A DNA stretch of 14,888 nucleotides from Aquirufa sp. (GTDB taxonomy: Bacteria > Bacteroidota > Bacteroidia > Cytophagales > Spirosomataceae). The translations under genes were made by a program, and so were the position numbers. Under the pieces are notes generated by a model. The model did no database searches and was not told the DNA's origin. It saw only the letters and a program-made list of their open reading frames with translations. The stretch is taken from assembly GCA_030833145.1 (NCBI GenBank), contig JAURHT010000039.1, positions 1 to 14,888 of the forward strand. Reading direction: 5' to 3'. Every line of letters starts with the position of its first letter. Positions within the stretch are counted from its first letter, which is position 1. Below are positions 5,687 through 13,029 of the stretch, piece by piece.

Positions 5687-7309
5687 TTACAAAATAAATC
5701 TTGTCGATAGGAAATTCGATTGTTGGTTCTCCACGATCGCATTTACGATATCTTTGTTCGATTGGGTAGCTTTTGTAGCGACCACAGTACGAATCGAGAA
5801 TGAACGTAAAGCTGCTGTGACGGAAAGCGTTCCTTCAGCAGAATCCTTACGACCTGTGAAAGGGAAGGAGTCTGGTCCACGTTGACATTGAGCGTTAATG
5901 TTCACACGCGAAACTTGGTTCACCGTCGCATCGATTAATTCTGAAATTTGATTTACATCCGTTCCAAAAATGGCCACTTGTTGTCCGTGAGATGATTCAT
6001 GGATATAATCAATTGGCTCATCTAAGCTTTCGAATGGAACAACCGGTACTACAGGGCCAAATTGCTCTTCATGCCATACCTTCATTTTGCTGTTAACTGG
6101 ATACAATAAAGCAGGGAAGAAGATGGATTTGAAATTCTCGCCACCATGTTCGTTCATTACTTTAGCACCATGTAACTTCGCATCTTCAATCAATTCCGTT
6201 AAATAAGCTGGCTTGTTTGGCTCCGGAAGAGGAGTGATTTGAACGCCAGGCTCCCACATCATACCTAATTTAAGCGCTTCAATTCGTTTCGCTAAACCTT
6301 CATTAAACTTGTCAACTAATGATTTGTGAACGAAAATGATTTTCACGGCCGTACAACGTTGTCCGTTGAAAGAAAGAGACCCTAATAAACATTCGTTAAT
6401 AGCAGAATCTAAATCAGCACTTTCTGTTACGATCGCCGCATTCTTAGCGTCTAGGCCTAAAATAGCACGTAGACGATTTACTTTCGGGTGCATTTTCTTT
6501 AATTTATCCGCTACTTTAGAAGAACCAATTAAAGTTAATACATCGATCTTACCTGATTCCATTAACTGAGGGATGATCGAATTTCCACGACCATAAAGTG
6601 TGTTGATAACACCTGCTGGGAATGAATCCTTGAACGCCTCAAGTAATGGGTAGTGTAATAAAGTACCGTGTTTCGGTGGTTTGAATAAAACGATATTTCC
6701 CATGATTAAGGCTGGGATAAGTGTCGTAAAGGTTTCATTCAACGGATAGTTGAATGGTCCCATACAAAGTACTACGCCTAAAGGCGAACGTCTCACTTGA
6801 CCGATAATACCTTCTTCAATTAAGAAAGTAGAAGAAGTACGATCGATATCTTTTAATGCACCGATGGTATCGTATATGTATTGAACGGTACGGTCAAATT
6901 CTTTTTGTGAATCGCCTAGTGATTTACCAATTTCCCACATTAATAACTTAACCACCTCGTCACGCTTTTGAATCATCTTCTGCGTGAATTTCTCCACACA
7001 TTCGATTCGCTGAGCAACGGTCATCGATGGCCATTCGCCACGCCCATTGGAATAAGCCTTAACACCAGCATACAAAACTTCCATGGCATCTGCTGCGTCC
7101 GTGATAGGATAGGAGCCGATTCGTTTTTGTTCGAAACCTTTGTCAGTTTTTACATAAATGGGTGACCAAACGTCTTGCGTTTTGCCTTTCCACTGACGCA
7201 TCTCGCCATTGACCAAATACTCTTTTTGTTCAATAGGATGCGTTAAATCATACTCTTTTGGGATTTCCCCAGCAACAGGGAATAGGGTTTGCAAATTGCT
7301 TTCTGGCAT
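5687..7309 (-). CDS. gapN: NADP-dependent glyceraldehyde-3-phosphate dehydrogenase (GapN-like aldehyde dehydrogenase)
   Basis: A 540-residue member of the aldehyde dehydrogenase superfamily. The closest recalled relatives are annotated as non-phosphorylating NADP-dependent glyceraldehyde-3-phosphate dehydrogenases, which oxidise the triose phosphate directly to 3-phosphoglycerate and yield NADPH. Seen in the sequence are the oxyanion-hole Asn187 in GPFNYPLNE, the cofactor Lys210 in FKPPKHG, the nucleophile Cys319 in FNGQRCTA and the cofactor-binding EEQFGP motif. The usual ELGGK motif is changed: 34 residues before the cysteine, where the general-base Glu belongs, stands Gly285 in ILGLDAKN. 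I recall the same LGLDAKN form in other members of this subfamily, so this is probably not a local mutation. The N-terminal extension of about 40 residues and the C-terminal tail are longer than in classical GapN. Catalytic activity is therefore likely but the exact substrate is inferred. The gene appears monocistronic. Confidence 0.85.
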   Translation of the reverse strand: MPESNLQTLFPVAGEIPKEYDLTHPIEQKEYLVNGEMRQWKGKTQDVWSPIYVKTDKGFEQKRIGSYPITDAADAMEVLYAGVKAYSNGRGEWPSMTVAQRIECVEKFTQKMIQKRDEVVKLLMWEIGKSLGDSQKEFDRTVQYIYDTIGALKDIDRTSSTFLIEEGIIGQVRRSPLGVVLCMGPFNYPLNETFTTLIPALIMGNIVLFKPPKHGTLLHYPLLEAFKDSFPAGVINTLYGRGNSIIPQLMESGKIDVLTLIGSSKVADKLKKMHPKVNRLRAILGLDAKNAAIVTESADLDSAINECLLGSLSFNGQRCTAVKIIFVHKSLVDKFNEGLAKRIEALKLGMMWEPGVQITPLPEPNKPAYLTELIEDAKLHGAKVMNEHGGENFKSIFFPALLYPVNSKMKVWHEEQFGPVVPVVPFESLDEPIDYIHESSHGQQVAIFGTDVNQISELIDATVNQVSRVNINAQCQRGPDSFPFTGRKDSAEGTLSVTAALRSFSIRTVVATKATQSNKDIVNAIVENQQSNFLSTRFIL

Positions 7310-7330
7310 TGTCTTTGTTATTAATTTTTA

Positions 7331-7358
7331 CAAATTTCCGGATTTAGTACATTTCAAA
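7331..7358 (-). promoter_or_regulatory. Possible promoter of the aldehyde dehydrogenase gene
   Basis: On the - strand a TTTG at 7358-7355 is followed after 16 bases by GAAATTTG at 7338-7331. The latter matches seven of eight positions of TAnnTTTG, and the spacing is slightly short. The ATG lies 22 bases after the element. The 128-base gap 7310-7437 holds no other obvious signal and no terminator for the upstream operon. Confidence 0.3.
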
Positions 7359-7437
7359 TATTTAACTGAATCAATTATTTAAATAGTACAACGTTTTTCC
7401 GGTTATTTACTAATATAAAGCCAATAAATGCCTAAGC

Positions 7438-7620
7438 TTACTCCTTTTTCAAAGGATATTTTCTTCTGATTTTATTGATGATGAACTTATTTTGTTCGGT
7501 GAAGCTAGCAGGGTGCAGAAGATTAAATGCGTCTGACCAGTGTTGAAAAAGAGCCGGTTCTGCCGCTGAAAAACTAGCGGAACAAATGTTTTTTTGAATT
7601 AAGTATTCGCTAAATTCCAT
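7438..7620 (-). CDS. Small conserved-looking protein, function unknown
   Basis: A 60-residue, soluble, basic-tailed protein. Its start codon overlaps the end of the upstream MFS gene by 11 bases (ATG inside the sequence that ends in TAG), a classic sign of translational coupling. The composition is protein-like, with aromatic residues spaced through FQHWSDAFNLLHPASF and a basic end INKIRRKYPL. I recall small Bacteroidota proteins with the pattern W-x3-F-x3-HP-x-SF-x2-Q-x6-N-x2-RRKY, so I consider it a real gene and not noise. It has no signal peptide, membrane helix, cysteine cluster or known motif; Cys13 is the only cysteine. It closes the queA-ispD-transporter operon. The role is unknown. 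Confidence 0.72.
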   Translation of the reverse strand: MEFSEYLIQKNICSASFSAAEPALFQHWSDAFNLLHPASFTEQNKFIINKIRRKYPLKKE

Positions 7621-8791
7621 AAGTCCAATTTCGTTTTTTTGTCCACAATAAGAGAAATGCTAACAAAGATAATAAGGCGGCAAGTAAAAACGGAATAGGA
7701 ATTTGACTGGCCACTCCTTGGTAAATTTCACCTGAGACATAGGCGCCTATGCCGATTCCTGCCTCCAAAGCTATGTACATCGTGGCCATGGCTCGTCCCA
7801 TGTGGTTTTTGTCGCCTAGGTCATTGGTCCAGGCTGCTAGCGTAGGCGTGTTGAATCCCCAGGCAATTCCATAGATAATAGCTGATGTAATCAACAAATA
7901 TGAATTCGCTGAAAACACGAGTAAAAACATCGATACGCTCAGCATAAAGCAGCCAAAAATCAACACCGGAATACGACCATATTGATCCGAAGCTTTGGAA
8001 AAAAAGAACCGAATTACAATAGAAGAAACGGTGTATATGGTAAAATACAAGCCTTTATTTGTCCAACCTACCACCTTTGAAGTATCTGGAATCAGGGTAA
8101 TCATCGCCCCAGCAGAAAAGGACACGAACAGCATTACCCAAAATACGGGAATGACTTTGGGTTCAAATACATCTTTCCAACCGATGCGAAACAGAGATAG
8201 GCTGAAGCGTGATTTCATGGCCTTTGGCAACGTCTCCTTCATCCGACTTAGAATCACAATGGAAGCCAGGGCAAAAACGGAGGAGATATAGAACATTTGG
8301 TCTAATCCATAAGTTGTGGCTAAGAAACTGCCAATTGCAGGTCCAATGGACATTCCAGTCGCTGTAAAGATTCCTAAACTACCCTGAGCTTCTCCTCTGC
8401 GGTCTTCCGGGATGACATCTGCTACATAAGCTGCGGTAGCCGTGGGTTTGGTCCCAGTAGACATACCATGAATAAAACGTAGAAATAAAAAGCCCTGCAC
8501 GGTATGCAATAAAGGATAAAGTCCCCCACAGATAAAGCAAACGAGGGAACCGAAGGCCATAATGGGTATACGACCAATATGATCCGTTAATTTACCTGAG
8601 AAGGGACGAGATAATCCCGCAGCAAGCGTAAAAAGAGCGATGGTATAACCGATGTACTCTTTGCCACCTAGACTCGCTAAATAATCTGGCAATTCTGGGA
8701 TAATCATCGAAAAACTAGCCGAAAACAAAAAGTTACTCAGGCAAAGCAAAAAGAAAGATAAGGTATACAAGGAAGGTTTAGTCTCAGCCAT
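7610..8791 (-). CDS. MFS transporter, drug-antiporter type
   Basis: A 393-residue integral membrane protein of the inner membrane, with about 12 hydrophobic segments as expected for a proton-coupled MFS carrier. The loop between helices 2 and 3 carries motif A as GKLTDHIGRIP (about 66-76), and a second copy, SDQYGRIP, lies in the corresponding place of the C-terminal half. Helix 5 holds a motif C-like run GMSIGPAIG, which in this superfamily marks exporters. This fits a drug or metabolite efflux pump; the substrate cannot be read from the sequence. The ATG follows the stop codon of the MMPL-type gene with no base between (TAAATG), and the next gene overlaps by 11 bases. It thus belongs to the queA operon. 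Confidence 0.9.
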   Translation of the reverse strand: MAETKPSLYTLSFFLLCLSNFLFSASFSMIIPELPDYLASLGGKEYIGYTIALFTLAAGLSRPFSGKLTDHIGRIPIMAFGSLVCFICGGLYPLLHTVQGFLFLRFIHGMSTGTKPTATAAYVADVIPEDRRGEAQGSLGIFTATGMSIGPAIGSFLATTYGLDQMFYISSVFALASIVILSRMKETLPKAMKSRFSLSLFRIGWKDVFEPKVIPVFWVMLFVSFSAGAMITLIPDTSKVVGWTNKGLYFTIYTVSSIVIRFFFSKASDQYGRIPVLIFGCFMLSVSMFLLVFSANSYLLITSAIIYGIAWGFNTPTLAAWTNDLGDKNHMGRAMATMYIALEAGIGIGAYVSGEIYQGVASQIPIPFLLAALLSLLAFLLLWTKKRNWTYGI

Positions 8792-11167
8792 TTACAAATC
8801 TTCCTCTAAAATGGTGGAAATCTCTTTTTTATTTAAGCCTAATAAGAAGGCCGGTAATAAGATCAAGTTGCAAATCATCGCCATTAATAAGGTGACAGAA
8901 ACCAAAATGCCTAATGCCTGCGTTCCCTTAAAGGTAGATGCCGTGAAGATAAAGAAACCAAAAAACAGAATCATCGCCGTATAGAACATCGAAACTCCTG
9001 TTTTTAAAATGGTTGTTTGTACTGCTTTCTGAATGTTTTGGTTATTTTTTGCCCATTCTTCCTTGTAGCGGGTTAAGAAATAAATCGTTCCATCACTCGA
9101 AATCCCGAAGGCAATAGAGAAGATTAAAATGGTACTAGGCTTTAAGGCAATGCCAAAATAGCCCATTAATCCTGCCGTTATGATTAGAGGAATTAAGCTC
9201 GGTAGGGTAGAGATCAACACCATTTTCCAAGAACGGAATAGGAGAGCCATCAAGATGCAGATCAAGATGATGGCTGTAATCGTACTTTCGATGAGGTTGA
9301 CTTGCAAGTATTCTGTTTGGAACGCATAGATGACAGAATTACCCGTCACATCGGCTTGATATCCCCGTTTATCGCCTTTAGGGAGTAATTCGCCCGATTC
9401 GATATCTGTTCTAAAGATACTGTCGATTTTAGGCTGAATTTCATCGAATAATTGTTTTGTGCGTACCGTTCCTGCGTCTTGCATTTGGAAACTAATCCGA
9501 GTGAAACGTTTGTCTTTATCGATGAATCCAGCAAATAGGTTGTTGTTTTTGCCATCCAAACTTGATTGAAAGTCCTTTAGCTTAGCTAATTCATCGATTC
9601 CCGGTAAAGTGAAGTATTTAGGATCACCTCCGCGGTATACTTGATACAAGTATTTAGTGGCCGTCAGAATGGAAAGACCTTGGGTGAATTCAGGATACTT
9701 GGCTACTAATTTTTCGGTTCGTTTGATTTTGGCCAAAAGTTCCGGCGTCAACGCTCTCCCTTTTTCAAACGCATCGATATTCACTTCAAAAGGCATTACG
9801 CCCTTAAAGCGATCTTCTACAAACTTTAAATCCGTATAAATGGCATTATCACGAGGTAAATCGTCCACAATATAACCTACGGCTTGAATTTTACTCAGTC
9901 CATAGAAAGAGAAAACTAACACGATCGAAATGAAACCATAGATAAACTTCCGGTGATGTAGCACCCAAACATCCACTCGGTTCAAGAATTTGTTCACTCT
10001 CACTGACTCAAAATGCGCTAAATCTTTCTGCTTTGGAGGAGCTAAAAAACTAAAGAAAATAGGAATCAATACTAGCGAAACAAAGAAGGTGATCATCACA
10101 TTCAACGCGGCCACAATCCCAAATTCCACTAATAAAGCCGATCCCGTAAAGGCAAACACCCCAAAACCAATGGAAGTGGTCAAATTAGCTAAGAACAACG
10201 TTCTCCCCACTTTCGAAGCACTTTCGATTAAGGATTCCTCTTTATCTTTTCCAGCCAAATAGGTCTCGTGGTATTTATTCAATAAGAAAATGACATTCGG
10301 AATTCCGATAACCACAATGAGTGGAGGAATTAAACCAGATAAAAGCGTGATCTTAAATCCGAAGAATACAATTGTCGCTAATGAAGCCACAATGCCCACT
10401 AAGACCACGATATTCGCGAAGAATACGACTTGGAATGAGCGGAAGAAGAATAATAAGATGAGTGATGTAACTAAAATAGCTAAGCCCAAGAACAGGCTTA
10501 ATTCCTTCGTTACCTGCGATGTATATTCGGTACGAATGAAAGGCATGCCCGTCATATGCACCGAATGCTTCATTTTTGCTTGGTATTGCTCACCTAATGC
10601 TTTGATTTTTCTGACCAAAGTAATGCGTCCTTTATCATTGATGACCTTTTGATCTAATGTAATCAACAGTAAATGCGTCTTCAGGTCTTCCGTGTATAGG
10701 AAGTTTTTATAGATAGGTAGTTGGTCTAATTTGGCTTTAAAGGATGATAAATTACCTTCGTCGAGGACCAACGTAGAATCCAACAACATTCGTGTTTTGA
10801 ATTTCTTTTCCGTTGAATCAATGTATAATTCCGGCAATGTCACTAAGGAAAGGACATTCTTGATACCGCCCTGCTTTTTGACCTCATTACTCAAATCGCG
10901 CCAAGCCTTAAATTCCACCGGGCTAAAAATTTTGGGATTTTCGACTGCAATAACCATCACAGCACCATCCTCACCATATTTCTTTTTGAACCCTTCGTAA
11001 AGTTGAAAGCGCTCATCGGAAGCAGGAAGGATCTTGGCTAATTCATAGCTAAGTTGGATTTGGCTTGCCTTAAATCCTAAGCCAATCGTCAGTAAAAGAA
11101 TGAATCCTAAAAGGGGAAATTTAAACTGTAGGATGCTCTTCCCAATCCAATTCCAAGCGTTTTTCAT
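8792..11167 (-). CDS. RND/MMPL-family exporter (patched-like)
   Basis: A 791-residue inner-membrane protein with the duplicated RND layout. One transmembrane helix (about 14-32) leads into a large periplasmic loop (35-220) and then a bundle of five helices (about 222-376). This is repeated by a helix at 408-426, a second loop (430-620) and five helices (626-778). Such MMPL-type proteins move lipids or hydrophobic compounds with proton energy. In the second half helix 10 has GISSDGTIYFLTRYKEE, where Asp692 is the expected proton-relay residue. The matching stretch of the first half, VVIGIPNVIFLLNKYHE (285-301), has no acidic residue in the membrane. There is no membrane-fusion or TolC partner nearby, so it is not a tripartite pump of the AcrB kind. 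It starts 3 bases after ispD and abuts the MFS gene, which suggests a link to an isoprenoid or lipid product, but that is only inference. Confidence 0.88.
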   Translation of the reverse strand: MKNAWNWIGKSILQFKFPLLGFILLLTIGLGFKASQIQLSYELAKILPASDERFQLYEGFKKKYGEDGAVMVIAVENPKIFSPVEFKAWRDLSNEVKKQGGIKNVLSLVTLPELYIDSTEKKFKTRMLLDSTLVLDEGNLSSFKAKLDQLPIYKNFLYTEDLKTHLLLITLDQKVINDKGRITLVRKIKALGEQYQAKMKHSVHMTGMPFIRTEYTSQVTKELSLFLGLAILVTSLILLFFFRSFQVVFFANIVVLVGIVASLATIVFFGFKITLLSGLIPPLIVVIGIPNVIFLLNKYHETYLAGKDKEESLIESASKVGRTLFLANLTTSIGFGVFAFTGSALLVEFGIVAALNVMITFFVSLVLIPIFFSFLAPPKQKDLAHFESVRVNKFLNRVDVWVLHHRKFIYGFISIVLVFSFYGLSKIQAVGYIVDDLPRDNAIYTDLKFVEDRFKGVMPFEVNIDAFEKGRALTPELLAKIKRTEKLVAKYPEFTQGLSILTATKYLYQVYRGGDPKYFTLPGIDELAKLKDFQSSLDGKNNNLFAGFIDKDKRFTRISFQMQDAGTVRTKQLFDEIQPKIDSIFRTDIESGELLPKGDKRGYQADVTGNSVIYAFQTEYLQVNLIESTITAIILICILMALLFRSWKMVLISTLPSLIPLIITAGLMGYFGIALKPSTILIFSIAFGISSDGTIYFLTRYKEEWAKNNQNIQKAVQTTILKTGVSMFYTAMILFFGFFIFTASTFKGTQALGILVSVTLLMAMICNLILLPAFLLGLNKKEISTILEEDL

Positions 11168-11170
11168 AGA

Positions 11171-11836
11171 TTATTTCATTAAGACCTCAGCTAATAACAA
11201 ATCCTCCGGAGTGGTGATTTTGATATTTTTATAAGATCCTTCTACTAGGTTAATGTGTATTCCCAACGCTTCTACTACTCTTGCATCATCCGTAAAATCC
11301 TCCGAATAACTTTGTTTAAAGGCTTCTTGTAAGTCTTTAAGGGAGAAAATTTGGGGAGTTTGTATTAATCGAATCGCTTCTCGATTCAGGTGTTCGTAAC
11401 TTTTTTTATCATCAGAAAAAAACCGAACAGAATCCTTTGAAGCAACAGCCAAAACCGCATTTCCTTTTTCAGAAGCCGCTTTAAAACTAGCAGTAATCAA
11501 GTCCGGATCTATCAAGGGTCTCACCCCATCGTGAATGGCGACTATTCCGTCTTCAGTCAAGGTCTGAATCGCGTGTTGACTACTTTGGAACCGGGAGTTA
11601 CCTCCAGCGACTAAACGATGTTGAATAGGAGGTAATCCAGCAATTAGCGTTTCCCAATAAGAAAACTGATCAACTGGTAATACCAGAATTATTTCTGTGG
11701 TAGCATCTGCCTGGTAAAAGGCAGCGAGGGTATGGTATAAAACGGGTTTGCCCTGCAAAAGCAAAAATTGCTTAGGGACTGCACTCTGCATACGCTGGCC
11801 GGAGCCCCCTGCGACAATAATGGCATATTTTTTCAA
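11171..11836 (-). CDS. ispD: 2-C-methyl-D-erythritol 4-phosphate cytidylyltransferase
   Basis: IspD transfers CMP from CTP to 2-C-methyl-D-erythritol 4-phosphate, the third step of the MEP route to isoprenoids, in the cytosol. The 221-residue product begins with the nucleotide-binding loop AGGSGQRM (9-16) followed by VPKQF (20-24), giving the catalytic Arg15 and Lys22. IHDGVRPL (101-108) and TPQIF (160-164) are further family motifs, and Lys206 near KITTPEDL matches the substrate-binding lysine. The start codon is TTG at 11836: the frame has no ATG, GTG or TTG between it and the end of queA, the next in-frame ATG is Met16 inside the active site, and relatives begin MKKYAIIVAGGSG. A weak start may lower its synthesis relative to its neighbours. 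It lies 20 bases after queA and 3 before the exporter gene. Confidence 0.96.
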   Translation of the reverse strand: MKKYAIIVAGGSGQRMQSAVPKQFLLLQGKPVLYHTLAAFYQADATTEIILVLPVDQFSYWETLIAGLPPIQHRLVAGGNSRFQSSQHAIQTLTEDGIVAIHDGVRPLIDPDLITASFKAASEKGNAVLAVASKDSVRFFSDDKKSYEHLNREAIRLIQTPQIFSLKDLQEAFKQSYSEDFTDDARVVEALGIHINLVEGSYKNIKITTPEDLLLAEVLMK

Positions 11837-11856
11837 AGCAAACCCGATTAATTCAA

Positions 11857-12909
11857 TTAGATGATTAACATCACGTCACCATACGAGAAGAAACGGTATT
11901 TCTCTTTAATGGCTTGTTTGTACGCTTCTGTGATTAATTCGTGACCACCAAATGCCGATGCCATCATTAATAGAATCGATTCTGGTAGGTGGAAATTCGT
12001 TAATAAAGCTGTAGGGATTTTAAATTCGTAGGGAGGGAAGATGAATTTATCTGTCCAGCTATTAATAGGCTTTAGGTGGCCACTCGCTGATACAGAGGAT
12101 TCTAATGCCTTCATAACGGTTGTTCCTACGGCTAATACTTGTTTTTTATTGTCGATTGCTTCGTTCACAAAGTTGCAAGTCGAATCGTCGATCATAAAGT
12201 GTTCTGAATCTGTTTTGTGTTTGGTCAAATCCTCTACATCTACCTGACGGAAAGTACCTAAACCGACGTGCAAAGTAATAGGAGTGAACTGAGCGCCGTT
12301 TAATTCCATACGCTTCATGACAATCTTCGAGAAGTGTAAACCCGCTGTAGGAGCTGCCACTGCACCTACGTGCTCAGCATAAATAGTTTGAAAACGATCG
12401 CGATCATCTTCAGTCGCTGCTCTTTTGAAGCGAATCTCGTCCGGAAGAGGTGTTTCGCCTAATTCGTGGATAGCCTGCATTAATGCATCATGATCACCAT
12501 CATACAAGAAACGAATGGTACGTCCACGAGAAGTGGTATTGTCGATAACCTCAGCCACTAGGTCAGAATCACCGAAATACAATTTATTACCCACACGGAT
12601 TTTACGAGCTGGATCTACTAATACGTCCCAAAGACGGTGTTCTCTATTTAATTCTCTTAATAAAAAGACCTCGATTTGAGCCCCTGTTTTCTCCTTGTTA
12701 CCGTAAAGACGAGCAGGGAAAACCTTTGTATTGTTAGTTACTAAGACATCACCTTCGCCAAAATAGTCGATGATATCCGTGAATTTCTTATGTTCAATCG
12801 TTTTATTCTTACGATTAACCACCATCATACGCGCATCTTCGCGATTCTCGGTAGGGTTAAGGGCAATTAAGTTTTGGGGTAAATCAAATCTGAATTCAGA
12901 TAATTTCAT
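11857..12909 (-). CDS. queA: tRNA preQ1(34) S-adenosylmethionine ribosyltransferase-isomerase
   Basis: QueA moves and rearranges the ribosyl part of S-adenosylmethionine onto 7-aminomethyl-7-deazaguanine in the wobble position of tRNAs for Asp, Asn, His and Tyr, forming epoxyqueuosine. At 350 residues it has the family length. Recognisable segments are the N-terminal [14 protein letters not shown], the central [13 protein letters not shown], the [10 protein letters not shown] strand and the C-terminal [18 protein letters not shown]. No other queuosine gene is in the window. It is the first gene of a - strand operon that continues with ispD. The ATG at 12909 stands about 30 bases downstream of a good promoter. 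Confidence 0.97.
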   Translation of the reverse strand: MKLSEFRFDLPQNLIALNPTENREDARMMVVNRKNKTIEHKKFTDIIDYFGEGDVLVTNNTKVFPARLYGNKEKTGAQIEVFLLRELNREHRLWDVLVDPARKIRVGNKLYFGDSDLVAEVIDNTTSRGRTIRFLYDGDHDALMQAIHELGETPLPDEIRFKRAATEDDRDRFQTIYAEHVGAVAAPTAGLHFSKIVMKRMELNGAQFTPITLHVGLGTFRQVDVEDLTKHKTDSEHFMIDDSTCNFVNEAIDNKKQVLAVGTTVMKALESSVSASGHLKPINSWTDKFIFPPYEFKIPTALLTNFHLPESILLMMASAFGGHELITEAYKQAIKEKYRFFSYGDVMLII

Positions 12910-12938
12910 TCTCAGCGGGTTTGAATATTTATAATCTA

Positions 12939-12970
12939 CAAATATACCATATTGAAGGGGGGCTTGTCAA
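12939..12970 (-). promoter_or_regulatory. Promoter of the queA operon
   Basis: On the - strand a TTG (12970-12968, within TTGACA) is followed after 21 bases by TATATTTG (12946-12939), an exact match to TAnnTTTG. Both elements and the spacing fit the Bacteroidota consensus, making this the best complete promoter in the window. The predicted leader is about 20 bases. It should drive queA, ispD, both transporters and the small protein. Confidence 0.65.
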
Positions 12971-12982
12971 GGTAAATTTTTG
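12952..12982 (+). promoter_or_regulatory. Possible promoter of the photolyase gene
   Basis: TTG at 12952-12954 is followed after 20 bases by AATTTTTG at 12975-12982, which matches seven of eight positions of TAnnTTTG. The ATG is 47 bases further on. It overlaps the divergent queA promoter, so the two could compete for RNA polymerase. No operator-like repeat that would indicate light control is evident. Confidence 0.35.
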
Positions 12983-13029
12983 AAACAATCTAGAATCTGC
13001 GTAGTTTACCCCTTTAAGATACATAGAGG

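Noticed and set aside
9346..9555. A second - strand frame within the exporter gene
   Set aside because: Out-of-frame reading of the exporter; no motif, no start context.
9657..11000. Several + strand open frames of 60-120 codons opposite the exporter gene (9657-9839, 9990-10262, 10290-10652, 10731-11000)
   Set aside because: They mirror the coding frame of a strongly supported membrane protein, show low-complexity Lys/Thr/Asn-rich composition, match no family and have no promoter.
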